Shown piece by piece: positions 35,431-49,800 of a stretch of 64,000 nt of DNA. A model generated the notes under the pieces. It searched no databases, was not told the origin of the DNA, and saw nothing but the letters and a program-made list of their open reading frames with translations. A program made the translations under genes and the position numbers. The stretch comes from Lithospermum erythrorhizon (lineage: Eukaryota; Streptophyta; Magnoliopsida; Boraginales; Boraginaceae), in the NCBI GenBank assembly GCA_019722365.1, contig JADFUC010002158.1:558001-622000 (forward strand). Direction: 5' to 3'. Each line of letters begins with the position of its first letter. The stretch's first letter is position 1.

Positions 35431-36180
35431 ATGGTCAAAATTTGATACGAAGAACGAAAACGTCAATTGAAATATAACCCTTCCGTTTTTTTAGTTGTCG
35501 TTTTAGAAATAATAAATTGCACTTTTACATTTTCAATGTACCTTTTGACTATTTTTTATTTTTAAATTATCAATCAACCAATGATATAGTTTCAACTAAT
35601 TGTCATTCTACATTTTCAATATACTTTTTGATTAATTTTTCTTTTTCATAATTTATGTGCAAATGATTAAGACGACAACTAAAAAAAAGAAAGATACACC
35701 AATTTGATATAATTTGATTTGTCTTTTAAAAAAATTCATAATATTATTTTATTCTATTTTTTCTTAATATAATTAAAAGATGACCAATGGTCAAAATTTG
35801 ATATGAATAAACGAAAACGTCAATTAAGGGTACCTCCTCCGTTTTTTTGTTGTCGTTGGAGCCTGAATTTTTTATTTCAAAATAGTTGTCATTTTACCAT
35901 AATAAATTACACTTTTACGTTTTCAATGTACTTCTTGCTACTTTTTATTTTTAAATTATCAACCACCAATGATATAGTTTCAACTAATTGTCATTATAAA
36001 TTTTCAACCTACTTCTTGACTAACTTTTATTTTCCTTAATTTATGTGTCAATGACTAAAATGACAAAAAAGTAGGGAATATCAATTTGATATAATTGGAT
36101 TTGTCTTTAAATTTTTTCTTAATAAAAAACAACCGAAGGTTAAAATTTAATACAAAGAAACGAAAACGTCAATTAAAATG
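35431..36180. repeat. Two tandem about 350 bp units with a MITE-like core
   Basis: ATGGTCAAAATTTGATACGA at 35431 recurs at 35787 and, in variant form, at 36136, giving periods of 356 and 349 bp; the motif returns once more near 37038. Inside unit 1, TTTTTTAGTTGTCG at 35487-35500 and its inverse CGACAACTAAAAAA at 35672-35686 form terminal inverted repeats about 200 bp apart, as in a MITE. Unit 2 has a degraded version. Confidence 0.7.
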
Positions 36181-36590
36181 AATTAAAACACTCATCAAGT
36201 CCTATCAAGCAGGTAGTCGGCTTGGTACTGAAATTTTACTACCAATAAAATTATGCCACGTGAAATTAATTAATTAAATCTCAAATTAATAAGTATATTT
36301 GGAGGTTTATTAATTAATTATCCAAGTCAAATAAATATTGTAAAATGACATTATTACAAAATTATAATTGTCACCAAAGAAAATGAATTATAAAATCATT
36401 TTTCAATATTTACAAATACATGAAATTCTATTATTTATCTTTTAAATAAATGAATAAAAGACAATTAATTAGGGTTTATTTAATAGCCCTAAATATAAAT
36501 GGACCAAAACTCCGCTTTCTTACCCAAATGCCCTGTGGCATTTCATCATTCGAGGGGGAAGTGGAAAATTATGACTAAGAAGAAGACTGT

Positions 36591-36800
36591 AGAGAATTCT
36601 TCAAGCAAAAAGAATTCTCTACACTTTCAAGCTTCTTCAACAACATTCAAATCTTCAAGCTTCAAGTTTAAGAGTTCAAGCTAGATTCAAATCTTCAAGC
36701 AACAAACTCAAGAACTTCAAGGCTACATTCAAATCTTCAAGTTACAAGTTCAAGAATTTAAGCAATATTCAAATCTTTCAAGTTTCAAGCTCAACTTTAA
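36591..36800. repeat. Cryptic minisatellite rich in ATTCAAATCTTCAAG
   Basis: Variants of ATTCAAATCTTCAAG(C/T) occur at least five times at irregular spacing, preceded by an AGAATTCT palindromic pair around 36592-36617. On the + strand it reads as a Ser/Lys/Phe-rich low-complexity frame, which is not evidence of a gene. Confidence 0.65.
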
Positions 36801-37656
36801 AGAATCTTCAAACATCAAATCTGCAGTTCAAGAATAAGCTATTCAAACCCTCAAATTCAATTTGTGTGGAGAATCCAAGGAGTATTGTAGGATCAGTACT
36901 CTACATCGTGATTCAATTCAATCATCAATGTTAAAAACCATTCGCAATTACATATTTTCTTGTCTTTGATTTACTTTCTTAGACTAGTGAAAATCTGTCT
37001 TTACAGTATCCTCCTCTCCCCCTTTTTTTTAAGTTTGATGGTCAAATTTGATAGGAAGAAATGAAAAAGTCAATTAAAATGAATTAAAATACTCTTCGAA
37101 TCCGATTCTCGTCCATGTTAATACGCGTATAAAACCCGTACATACATATCTTTGAGTAAAAAATGCATTTTCCGTACTTAAGTCAATTATACTAAAAAAC
37201 ACATTTTTTATAATCTTAATGTGTAAAACACATAAAAAAACATATGTACGTATTTTTGAGTAAAAAAAACTCATTTTTCATCCTTAAATAAATTATACTG
37301 TTTTTCATTGTGAACATAAATTCATTATATCGTTTAAATAAATTATTTTAAATAGGTATTTATTAGATAATTTGAGCCAATAATCAAATATGTTGCTATT
37401 TTCTAAGAATTATATGACCAGTGTTGGTTTATAAATTAAAGTTGGAAAATTAATATACAAATACATGTAAAATTATATTTTCGTATTTTTGATCCCGTAC
37501 TTTTAAAAGTAATACAATACGTTTTATACTCGTAATAAACACGTTTTGTACGATTTTTTTCTAATAAAACTTTGACTTATTTTTCAAGTAATTTCAATTA
37601 TAACTATCCAAATTATACCCGAGTGAGTTTTTTCCGTGTACGGTATTCTCGGCGGT

Positions 37657-37805
37657 ATCTCCCTCCCCTCCCCCCTCTCCCAGTCACTACTCCCCCGCAT
37701 TTTCCAGCTCAACAAACACACAATTCTCATTTCACCCCAACATATGACATTTTATTCATCACCTTTTTATTTATATTTACATAAACACACACATTCCTTG
37801 AATCA
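37657..37805 (+). promoter_or_regulatory. Putative core promoter and 5' UTR of the membrane-protein gene
   Basis: A pyrimidine patch (CTCCCTCCCCTCCCCCCTCT) at about 37659-37695 precedes the ATG at 37806, typical of plant core promoters and leaders. An AT-rich stretch TTTTATTTATATTTACA at about 37766-37782 lies too close to the ATG to be an obvious TATA box. Position relative to the gene is the main support. Confidence 0.35.
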
Positions 37806-40800
37806 ATGGCCAATTCCCCTAATTATCCCCTACATATATTCCTCCTAATCGTAGCGTTTTGGAGTTCAAAATCATTGGAATATGATAAGTACTCGATCAT
37901 TGATCATGATAATAATAATAATAATAATAAGTATTCGACGTCGAGGAGGCCTAAGCCAACTCTTCCTAATAACGTATCACACGTAACATGTGAAGAATTG
38001 CATGGCATTGGCTCGTTAAACACAACCTGTGAGCTCAATTTCAGCTTGAATTTCACAAATGACGTGTACATTAATGGGACTGGCAATGTATTTATTTTAC
38101 CGGGTGTGATATTGAGTAATTTGAATTTAGGCGGCTCGATCATGGTTAATATATCGGGTTCGTTTCAATTGAGTAGTAATGCGGGTATTGTAGCGGCTTC
38201 GGTTTATGTTTTGGCGATGGAGGTTAATTTGTTGGGTGGATCAGTTGTGAATGTCACGGGGTTAGCGGGGAAAATGCAGGAGACGAGGGGGACTCCTAGG
38301 GAGGCACAGGGCGGGGGTGGGGGCAGCCGGGGGAGAAAGAAGCTTGTGTTATGGATAATAAGAAGTTGCCCGAGGATATTTGGGGCGGGGAGGCTTATTC
38401 GTGGGGCTTGTTGCAGGAGCCGTGGAGTTATGGGAGTAAAGGGGCGTCCACCACTAGGGACGAGGATTATGGGGGGTTAGGGGGTGGGAGGATATGGTTG
38501 GAGGCGGATGATACGGTTAATTTTTTGGGGACGTTGGAGGCCAATGGGGGAGATGGCGGGATTGAAGGAGGAGGAGGCTCGGGTGGCAGTGTCTATATCA
38601 AGTCGAGCAAAATGTAACTTATAGCTTTCGTTTTGCTTGATTAAAATTGATGTCTTGGTTCATTTTTACTGTTTGGGGTTAGAGTTACTGTCTATGCATG
38701 TTTTTTTTCAGCTACTGATTCTTCATTGGGGTTTTATTTTGCTTATATTTGATGCTACATTCATAATTGTTGGAGTTTGGCTGTTATTGGTAATCAAAAA
38801 GACGAACGATAATGGTAGTAGATGGTACATGGAAATCTACTTGAAACTAATTTATTAATTAGAACTATCTATTTAAATATTCCTGTAATCAAAAGACATT
38901 CCTTATAGAAAGCTTAATTCTCTGTCAACTAAAGTGATTATCACCACTAGCCATGGTTATTTGTTTTATTTCATTTTGGCGGTGGGGCCGTGGGGAGGTT
39001 CCCTACAATCGCTTACACAAACGCTTTATTTTATGGGTAGATATATTTTTAACTTGAAAATTTAAGCAGGGCAGGAAGTGGTACAATTAGTGCATCTGGG
39101 GGTAATGGATTTGCTGGAGGGGGTGGTGGAAGAGTTTCTGTGAAGTCTTCAAGCAGTCATGATAGTTTAACACTCTTGGTCCATGGTAAGACCTGATGGA
39201 TGATATATTTACGCATTAAAGTTTTTGTGTTCGTTATTACTATTACACTACAGTGTACCTCGTGCCATTTGAGGTGAATCTCGATCTGATTGAATGGGAA
39301 AAGAAACGATTTTAAAATTATGCTTGGAATATTTTGCAGCTCCTTGACATGACTACATCACTTCACTGGGAATTTAACCCTTCTATGTGATATACATATG
39401 AATATCTATGTACACACATATTGATCACATCATAAACTTAAGGAAGAGTCTGTAACATTTGAAGTCCCAATTCCTTTTAAGGAACAATTGTCAAGTGCTA
39501 ATGCGTTATCCTTATAAATGCTCTTGATATATGTGGCCATTAGAAAATTTGACTATATTGTCTGCTCACCTTGCAGGTGGGAGAAGCTTCGGTTGCCCTC
39601 TTAATGCTGGTGCAGCGGGGACATTCTATGATGCAGTTCCTCGCCGGCTCATCATTAGCAACCATAACTTGTCAACGGATACTGATACTATTTTAAAGGA
39701 TTTCCCTAATCAACCACTTTGGACAAATGTCTATATCCGGGAACGTGCGCGGGCCACTGTTCCACTCCTTTGGAGCCGTGTGCAGGTCAGTAAATATCCA
39801 CATTGCATCTAACACATCTATTTCTGCATCAAATTCAAGTACCCAAATGAATAATGACGCATTGTCGTCTGGGATGGATTAAATGTTTAAAGCAAATTTT
39901 TGCATTCCATGGCATTATATCGATGAATTGATCAGTGCATGTATCTTTTCAATTGTTATTTTCGTTTACGTGATTGGAGTGCTTATTTACTACAATCTGA
40001 ATGATAATGCTATCGCTGTGAGTTCTTTCCACATAAGGTAGCCGTAAAGTGTGATACTCTAAGTTTGCTCAATGCTTCTTACAACTATTATTAGCTGTCC
40101 ATAATGAACAAAAAGGATGAACTGTCATTATTGAGTAAGGACAAATTTCCCTTTAAAATGCAATGTAATCCTATTTCTTCAAATCTAAAAGCATATTTTG
40201 CATTTAGTTTTGGGAGGTTGGCATGTTTAAGCATTGGTTGCATTGGCATTGATTCAGTGTTGGAGATTTTGAGACATGAAGGGACACATATTTTTCTAGT
40301 TTGGCTAACCAAGAAAGTTTCCTAATCATCTAATTAAAACATAATCATCTAATTAAAAGAAAGTTCGAACTATATATATTACAATTTTGTTTTATTACTT
40401 GGCACTAGAAAATCTGGGTGAAGAGTTGGCAGAATCTACATCTCTTTCCATTTTAATTTGCTTCAATAGTTACACCAACAGACCAACTATTTTTATGTTT
40501 TGCTTATTTTGTTTTCCAAAACTCTGTAAGTAGTACTTGTGAGGTTTGAATCCTAGTCTACATAAATAGAATTAGATAAATCTTACCGCTAGACAAACCC
40601 CCATCCCACATCAATGAATTATTCTTAGGCATTAGTTTTATCTTCTTTTCATTTTAGTGTTGATTGCACATGGTTTTTCTTGACGTTATTTTTTCAATGT
40701 TCATGTAAGAATACTTTAGCAGCTCTGTTCTATTACTAACAGTTCATGGTTTGTCGGTACTGTATTCATTTTGATTTCCAGTTAATCACGAAGTTATATA

Positions 40801-43800
40801 TTTGTCAGGTACGAGGTCAACTGAGTTTGTCAAGTGGAGCATTTTTAAGCTTTGGACTTGTACATTTTGCCTTATCAGAGTTTGAGTTGATGGCTGAAGA
40901 ACTTCTCATGAGTGACTCAGTGATCAAGGTATGCAGGATGAGATGTTTGTGTATTTCTCTCTCAAGTGCGCTTTCTTCTCTTGGACATGTGCAAACACAC
41001 AAGCCTCTGGCTTCTGCTTTAAATAAAAATTCAATCTTATATTTGATATAACATTTAAACAGAGAGCTCTGAGTTTAATCTATTTCAAGGTACAAATGGA
41101 TACCATGGTAATGCTTCTTGGAACACAAGAAGTCCAAATTCAATTTGTAGCATAGTGAGATTGGAGAAGATTTATCAGAAGATGAAATACACGTATTTGA
41201 CTAAATTTGTTATCATTAATTTTATTCTCACCACACAAGAACAGCATGCAATATAATACACTACACTACAGTTTGACTGCCGTCTTCTACTAGCATTGAG
41301 GTTAGCAATTAGCATCATAGTGTCCTAAGTACTATTTAGTAAGTCTAAAAGGTTACAAAAAATCCCAGGTTTGTTAGTAGCCACCAGGTGTTGCAAAGTG
41401 GCGAGCCATTCATTGACTCTGAATTTCCCATTGGTCTTTAAATAACCTGCTACAGTTACTAACAACATGTGGTAAACAGATATAATCAATGTATAATAAT
41501 GTTGTGCATGGACCCTGGCAACAATATCTTTCCGTTCGATTTCTTGTCGTGGAGGTAAAAAGAGATTATATTATAGGTTGAGTAATATTACTAATATATC
41601 TAAAAATACTTTAGTTGATGTGAAGATAAAAATACTTTTGGCTTAAGACATGATGAAGTTGCATTTGGCTCATGTTGGTCACTATTCATTGATTTAATTA
41701 AAGGAATTAGATGCTAAGGAGATGGCAACTTCCTGATCTTTACATGGGCCTGTTAAATAAATTCATCACAAAGCCGCAAAAAACTTATAATGGAAGGAAT
41801 GTTTTAGTATCTACCATTTACTATTATGTTTCTCATCAATGAGTTATTCTTCCTAGGTTTACGGAGCTTTGCGAATGTCTGTGAAGATCCACTTGATGTT
41901 GAACTCCAAACTGATAATAAATGGTGAAGAGGATGAAATTGTTGCAACAACTTTGCTGGAAGCCAGCAATCTAATGATGCTCAAAGTAACAAGCATCATT
42001 ATGTTTCCTTTTCTCTTAGAGTTCTAATATTTTATGAAGCGTTTGAGTGCTACTGTTTGACAGGGATCATCTGTGATTCACTCAAATGCAAATTTGGGAG
42101 TTCATGGACAAGGTTCGTTAAATTTGTCTGGGCCAGGAGATCTAATTGAAGCTCAACATTTGGTTATATCATTATTCTACACCATCAGTGTAAGGATCTT
42201 ATACGTTAGAATCAACTTTGACCCAAAAGGTTAAAACTAAGTGGTTTCATTGTCTTTTATATTTATGGACATAATAAATAAGTAATAACTATTGCACAAT
42301 TGAACATGGTATGCATGCATATAGTTATTTGGTTTTCTTCTAATTGAACTTATTAAAAATTGTTCTCTTGAATAGCATGCATACATAAAGAACACAGTTG
42401 CAGTTGGTCAGACATTTGTCCTTTAGAATAATACTCTCAGCTTCTGTTCCCTTACAATTTGTTGAATGTTACATGATTTGCTCGTGCTTTGGTTACTTAA
42501 TTCATGAGAAATATCGTTAGATGGTCTTCTGATAGGGAAAGCTGAAAAGATTAAGCTAGAATCACTGCAGAGACATGTATGATGCTTGATTTTATTTTTC
42601 AAAATTCATTACTTGGTCTAAGAATATTTGAACCATTAAATCATGTCATCTGTAGTAATAGTGCCATCCAAGCAAGTTATTAACTCAACTTCTCTAAGCC
42701 AAGTACAAAGTCAACTCAGTTGATCCCACCAAGCAATAAGCAAGACATAAATGGATTGTCTGCAACTTTTATTCAGTTGTCAAATAGGAAATGGTCAGAA
42801 TTGCTTGTTTCTGGTCCTGCAATTAGCTCAAAGAGTAACTAATTAAAACTCAGAACTTCGCCTTTGATCTGCAGTATGGAATCACTTCGCATTAGGATTC
42901 TACTCCACAAATGGTCAACTCTCTACCTCTATCGTTAATTTTTTAAGTGTTAATAGCATGTATGTAGTTACACTAACTAACTGTTGGATAGGGAATAATC
43001 AGCGAAATTAATAATGCCAATGTTTTCGTCCTTTTCTATCCCAATGTTGCATCCACAAGTAGAGGAAGAGTCCTACTTAATGCAGGAGAAATCTCTTTTA
43101 TTTGCAAGGTCTGTCAGGATCCCTATCTAGTGCTCCATAAAGGCCAATTAAGCTATGGTATCTTCATTCAGCGGAGCCTGAACTTAGTCACAACACCACT
43201 AAAGAATGCTTATCTAGTGGCGTCTTTCCTGTCCACTATTTCACTTGATTGTTGCTTCCTTTCCTCATTCATTAACCCTTTGGTTTAGTTTTCCTCCTTT
43301 CTTCTAGCAAATAGTCTTATGCTTAGCAACTTCAGTGACTTACCTAGAATCCTTTCCTCCTTCAACTGACAACTCTTTTATTCATTCTGAGTAACAAAAG
43401 TAATCTTTTTTTTTATCATCTTATTGAGATTCGGATTTTCATTTCAAGTCCTACAACCAAGAATATTTACAAACTATAATCATGAAGAAATGCAAAACAA
43501 ATGTCATTGATTATGATAGGTCGATATAGCTTAATAAACACAATTGCACCATATAGTTGACCGGAAAGTCGAGTTTTTTACAGACAAGCTGGTCTGGCAA
43601 ATCACGAAGTTCTGAATATGCTTTTTGGCTCAAACTAATTTGATTTCCAGAAGGATGTGCAAGCAGAGTAGAGTCCTTCCATTGGCCAAACTAGGAGGCA
43701 CTAGATTTATTTACACCAGTTGTTACTTCCTTGGTATTCTATTCTTGAATTTGTTTCAGACTGGTCTAGACCTTGAATAAATAAATAATTGACAGTGCAT

Positions 43801-46800
43801 TTACATGAATCACATCATAGATTTTGTTCCAGCTTTTGCTAATGGTATTCAAGGTCTACGATTGAACTTGTATCGTGCTTTTTACTGGCAAAGACACATG
43901 CTGCAGCTTTAAAACCTATTTCGAATCTTGGTGCTGATTCTGATGCTTAATTGCTTATGTGTACATGGCCTTTGTCAAATGTTAATCACACATATAAATC
44001 TGTTTTGACTACGACATATGATATAATTGCTTGTTCTATACGGTGTTCTATATAGTTCTCAAATAGATTGGTTAAAGTCTAACTTCTACTATTTTCCTAT
44101 TCCTCATGAAGGTTGGGCCTGGATCTATTCTACGAAATGTCCTGGATGATGCGGATAGTAATTACACGTAAAAACAAACTTTTAACAAATTAGAACCAGC
44201 TTGACTTGCCAACTTTTAGTATCTAATAAGAAGTAAGTTCGTGCAGTTCTTCAAAGATAGATTGTGAACTCCATGGTTGCCCTGTAGAACTGCTGCATCC
44301 TCCTGAAGATTGCAATGTTAATGCTTCGCTGGCGTTCACTCTTCAGGTAGTACCATGCCTGCTTCTACTCAAAGAAGAGTTTCCCGTATATATTCCCATA
44401 TTATAATTGCAGAACTATTTGTTTAGAACAGCTCTATTAAATTATATGCTTTGTGTGGCTAATTTTTTGCTCATGCAGATATGTCGGGTTGAGGATGTCA
44501 TTGTTCATGGCGTTCTGGAAGGATCTGTTTTACACTTCCACTGGGTTAGGTCTATAATTGTAAAATCTTCTGGTGTAATAAGTGCATCTGGCATGGGTGC
44601 GTCTCCCTTTTCCTGTTATATCTTGATCTTTTACATCCCACCAAAATTATTTCATGTCTTAAACATAACTAGAGGTAATCTTGCAGGCTGTATTGGTGGA
44701 TTGGGAAGGGGTACAATATTGCCAAATGGTGTGAGCAGTGGTGCTGGACATGGAGGCCGAGGTGGAGATGCATATTATGATGGAGAATACCTCGACGGTG
44801 GACCTATATATGGTAATCCGGATTTACCTTGTGAATGTGGTAGTGGAAGTGGAAATGACAGCCATGCAACAGCTGGTGGAGGTATCATAGGTAAGCTTCC
44901 AGTGTGAAGCCTGTGGTTTTCATATGTATTATTATAATTCACAAGTACATTAAAACTAGTTACTCAAAGGACTATAGTCTATAGGGAGTAAAACAGAATA
45001 TAACTATAATAAGGAGAAGATATTCAGAAGGGAGGCCGATAGATATATAAAATTATTACCATGCATCAATTATACTGCTTTTGCCATCAGGTGACTAGAG
45101 ATGCATGTTAAGAAATTATTCCTCTGAAGGCAGATAAGGGAACAAAATCTTATAGGAGCCAGCTATGAGGTCTTGTATCTGCATGTACGTAACCTATTTG
45201 GTAATTGAGATTCTCAGGAGGAACTATCATGATATGGGTCTGATTCTCTATTTACATTATACAATAGGATTTTGGACAAAATTTATGATTGGTTATTGAC
45301 TAATCAATTTTATTAAATGAAAAAACATCGCCTCAAGAAGGTGAACAAAATCTTACACGGATTTTCTCGAGGATGGATGGGTCATATTTCTCGAAATTAT
45401 TACGTGCTTTTGATCCTTCTACTTCTGTCAAGTGAAATGGAAAATTGTTATCCTTCTTACATATTTTTCCTTCTGCTGTTTATAGAAACTATTTGATATC
45501 TAGGACAGAACTGAAAAGTTTTCCATCTTCTAGCAGGAGCATCCTGTTGCTTGAAATGAAGGGAACTTTTACTTAATCCTTTAACAAAGTTTTACAATTT
45601 TATTAGTAAATGCTGGTGAACATGGTTTATTCAGAAAGTAACCATAACCATAATCATATTTCCTTTTATTTTGCTGCCAAAAGTGATGGGTTCAATGGAG
45701 CATCCATTATCAAGTTTGGTAGTGTATGGTTCACTACGAGCAGATGGGCAAAGCATTGCTAAATATATCACCAAGCAGGACAGTGGTCTTGTTTCTGTAA
45801 TTGGTTCCGGAGGTGGATCTGGTGGAACTATTCTTCTCTTTGTTCGCAATTTACTCCTAGAGAATTCGTCCACCATCTCAAGTTTAGGAGGACATGGCAG
45901 TCTTAACAGTGGTGGCGGAGGTGGTGGGAGGATACACTTTCACTGGTCAGACATTTTAGTAGGAGACAAGTTTGTGCCTATAGCTACCATCAAAGGAAAC
46001 ATCAGTGTTTGGTTTGTAGCTAATCCCCTTTACTTCTCAATTAGTTCCAATAGTTAATAATGTGGTAAAACATCTCATCAGTGTGCTCAAAATAGCCATG
46101 TGTATCTCCTTTTGCCCTTTTTTTGTTTGTGGGTTCCAGTTCAGAACACTGACTCTTAGAGATGCGTTGTTTGAAATTATAATCCTTACATAGTTAATTG
46201 TGCAATTGTATGAAATATTTTGTCATCTGTATTTTTGAATAACCATCTACCCCTGGCAACAAAAAAGAGTTAAGTAGTAACTGCATGCTAACACATGCAA
46301 CGTGAGGTGCACCATTTATCATTTTGTGATTGCTTAATTTTAGTTTACACAAGGAGGATCATGAGATTTCACTAAAACTAATGAAAGCATACTGCAGCAT
46401 CATAGTAAATTCAAGTCAGTCATACTCATCTGATGTCATTCTATATCACAAAGCATTTCTTGCTGCTTAATTTTATCATACCTTAACCATATTTTGTTAG
46501 CTGAGGGGCTACTATCTGGGTGGATATTGCATAGGGTGTCTCACAATCTTATGTCTTCGTTGAGGATCATCTTAAACCTTTGACATTTATTTTGCATAGT
46601 GATGCATTTTTTGGGGAGTGTGGAAGGAAGTTGGCTTATTGCTGGCATTATTATTTGAATAGGAAGTGTAGTATTCACAGTCTCATTTCTTAGTCTTTCT
46701 CTTTGACATATTGGCATTTTCTTTCCTCTTTCTTGTGGATCCATGTCTTGCATTCATTTTCAGAAAAAGTAATTATATACTCCCATCTGGTGTGCAGGGG

Positions 46801-49800
46801 TGGAATTGGCAGGGGCCTGGGAAAGGTTGGGGGAATTGGAACTGTCAGTGGAAAATCCTGTCCAGAGGGACTTTTTGGGATCTTTTGCCAAGTAAGTTGT
46901 TGCACATTCTATAGTTAAAGGCTCTTAAACTCAAGAAAGAATTGAAGGATTAAATGAATAGTGAACTTAACTTTAACATGTATTACATGTTGCGCTTGTA
47001 AGTAAGCAATGTCTTTCAATACTTCCATTCCCATTTTAGATAGCGTATTTTATTTTCATGTGAGCTTTCTCTGAAGAATTTGCTCTTCACTATCTCATTT
47101 GTTTTTAGTTGTAGGTTTTAAATATTTCTATTTCTGAAGTATAGCTGAGTGTGTTAGTTAAACCGTGCATGCTATTTTGTTTAAGTTTATTGGTCCAAAC
47201 CTGAATTTCTAAATACAATTCCACCTAATCATCACTTATTTGTTAAATATTACTTCTTGAATTATGCATAGGTAAGATTTCCATATCAGGGTGTATATGA
47301 TTATAGAGTAAGTAATTTTTAATGTTACCAATTCTATGGAAAGTGAAAACTCACTAGTCACTACACAACAGAAACATTTTGATCATTGATTTTTCATAAA
47401 CTAAGCATAGGAGAAAGATGATTCACTTGCTTTATTGGGGCTCCTAATTATTTTTTAACTTCATGTTTATCTCATGACTGAAGTCAAACCTCCTGATTAT
47501 TGAAAGTCCAAGTTCTTGCTTGTTTATATTGTATTCCGATCTGTTAATGTTACCATGTGATGCAGGAATGTCCAATGGGAACATATAAGAATGTAACTGG
47601 ATCTGCCAGAGAACTTTGCCGCGAATGTCCATCTCTTGATCTCCCGCGCCGTGCTATATATATTGCTGTTCGAGGTACCTATTCCAGCTGAGTTTTTTGT
47701 CATTAGCTGTTACAAAGTAATGCCTGAGTTATTTGTCATTGGCTGTTACAAAGTAATACAACAATCTATATCCAAGCTTATTATTTACCATAAAAAAGAT
47801 AACTGGTGTCACCTTCAAAATCGCAATCACGAGTAATGACTTTTTTAATTTTTATCGGGTAGTAATTGTTCATCTCCTCATTATCTTATGATGTTTATCT
47901 TTATTACTGTCAGCATGCTTTTTTGGCCATTCTTATGAATGCTCAATTCACTTACTTATCCAATGCTTCAATAGGTGGTGTCACTGGTACTCCATGTCCA
48001 TACAAGTGCATTTCTGAAAGATATCACATGCCACATTGTTACACGGCCCTGGAAGAGTTGATATACACCTTTGGCGGGCCTTGGTTGTTTGGATTTGTTC
48101 TTTTAATTCTCCTTGTGCTGTTGGCTATTGTTCTCAGTGTAGCTAGAATGAAATTTTTCAGTACAGATGATTTACCAAGTTTAGTGCCGGCTCGGCGTAG
48201 TATTGATCACTCATTTCCTTTCCTGGAGTCACTGAATGAGGTTGTATTTGCAATTTTTTTGGATTTGTAATTTATTTCTTATAAAATTATCAATATTTTA
48301 AAGCTCTTTTTCATTGAGTTTAGTTTTACCCTTAATTCTTGTTTAGGTGCTGGAAACCAATAGAACCGAGGAGTCAGATACTCATGTGCATAGGATGTAC
48401 TTTATGGGGGCCAACACTTTCCGTGATCCTTGGCATCTTTCACATTCACCTCCACAAGAAATAAAAGAAATTGTGTATGATCTTTTTTAATATTTTCAGT
48501 TAAAGACTCCATATATATGTCAGCAGGTCTTCAGAATCTAACTCAAGTAAAAATTCTACCATGATTTATCAGAACAATGTGTAATCCACTATTATGAACA
48601 TGTTATCCCACAAACCTATTTTAAGAGTCTGCGTTTTTGAAGGTTATTGAGTATGCAGTTGCAAACTCGAGTTCTTTTTAGATGTGTTTTCAGTATTCTT
48701 AATTTTTTCTTTGCAGATATGAGGATGCATTTAACAGATTTGTGGATGAGATAAATAGTATAGCCACTTATGAGTGGTGGGAAGGATCAGTACATAGCAT
48801 ACTCGCTATTTTGGCATTTCCACTTGCATGGTCATGGCTACAATGGTGCCGGACAAAGAAAATACAGCGCTTGCGTGAGTTTGTTCGATCAGAATATGAT
48901 CATGCTTGCTTAAGATCATGCCGTTCACGAGCTCTTTATGAAGGTCTAAAGGTCTACATCATCACACTTTTCTCTTGAGTAATATTCACCATTGAGTACT
49001 GTTAGAATATATTGTTATAAACGTGATGGTCTACTATTTAGGAAGTTTAAGTTTCTTGCCTAAACTTAGTTATACATTTACTTTTCCATTGAAGTTTAGA
49101 AGTCTATAAATATAGGACTCCATCTCATAGTAAAAATACAGAAATACATTAGTTTTTCTTGGTATCACAGCCATTAGGTTTGATTATTTCTCTGTTGGCT
49201 TATAGAAAATTAGGGTTAAGGTTCTTAGTCGAAGCACATGGCATACATGTTATGCCTACGTACCACTGATTTCATCAGGCACGGGAGCGTACCGCTTTAT
49301 CAGGCGAGGTTTCATTTCGTCATGCTTCTGCTTGCAATTCATGTAACATTTTCATGTGCAATTTTGGTACACTTTTCTCAACTTTGATATTTTGTTTGTG
49401 AATAACTTCCATATTCGGGAGTTTTTATATTGTGCGATTGTTTAATTTTGGTTGCGTTTGGTCAGATTTTGTTGGTGTGATGATATTTATGTTGTTAAAA
49501 AATGACCACTGAAAAGGTCCGATAAACTAAGTAAACCAAGCCTCGATACTATAACTACCTTGTCTAAAATTATTGATGAAGGGGCAGAGGGAGATCGAAG
49601 TAAAACTAAACATAAACTATTCAATAGCCTACTGGAGTAGAATTTATAGGGTTAACAAAAAGATGATCTAATATAGAGTTGAATGAAGACTTAGTATCCA
49701 TATTGTCAACAACACTTGAAGGATAAAATTAAGTTTGGTTTGGTTAGTAAGGTTAGATAATTCATGCAAACTTCATCACGGGAAACTCTAGAACACATTT

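Larger units (their letters stand above)
34516..37650. other. AT-rich intergenic region upstream of the membrane-protein gene
   Basis: About 3.1 kb without a supportable gene. It contains several repeat blocks, listed separately, and MITE-like sequence beginning TTTCCTCCAATC at 34691 and again at 35223. Confidence 0.55.
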
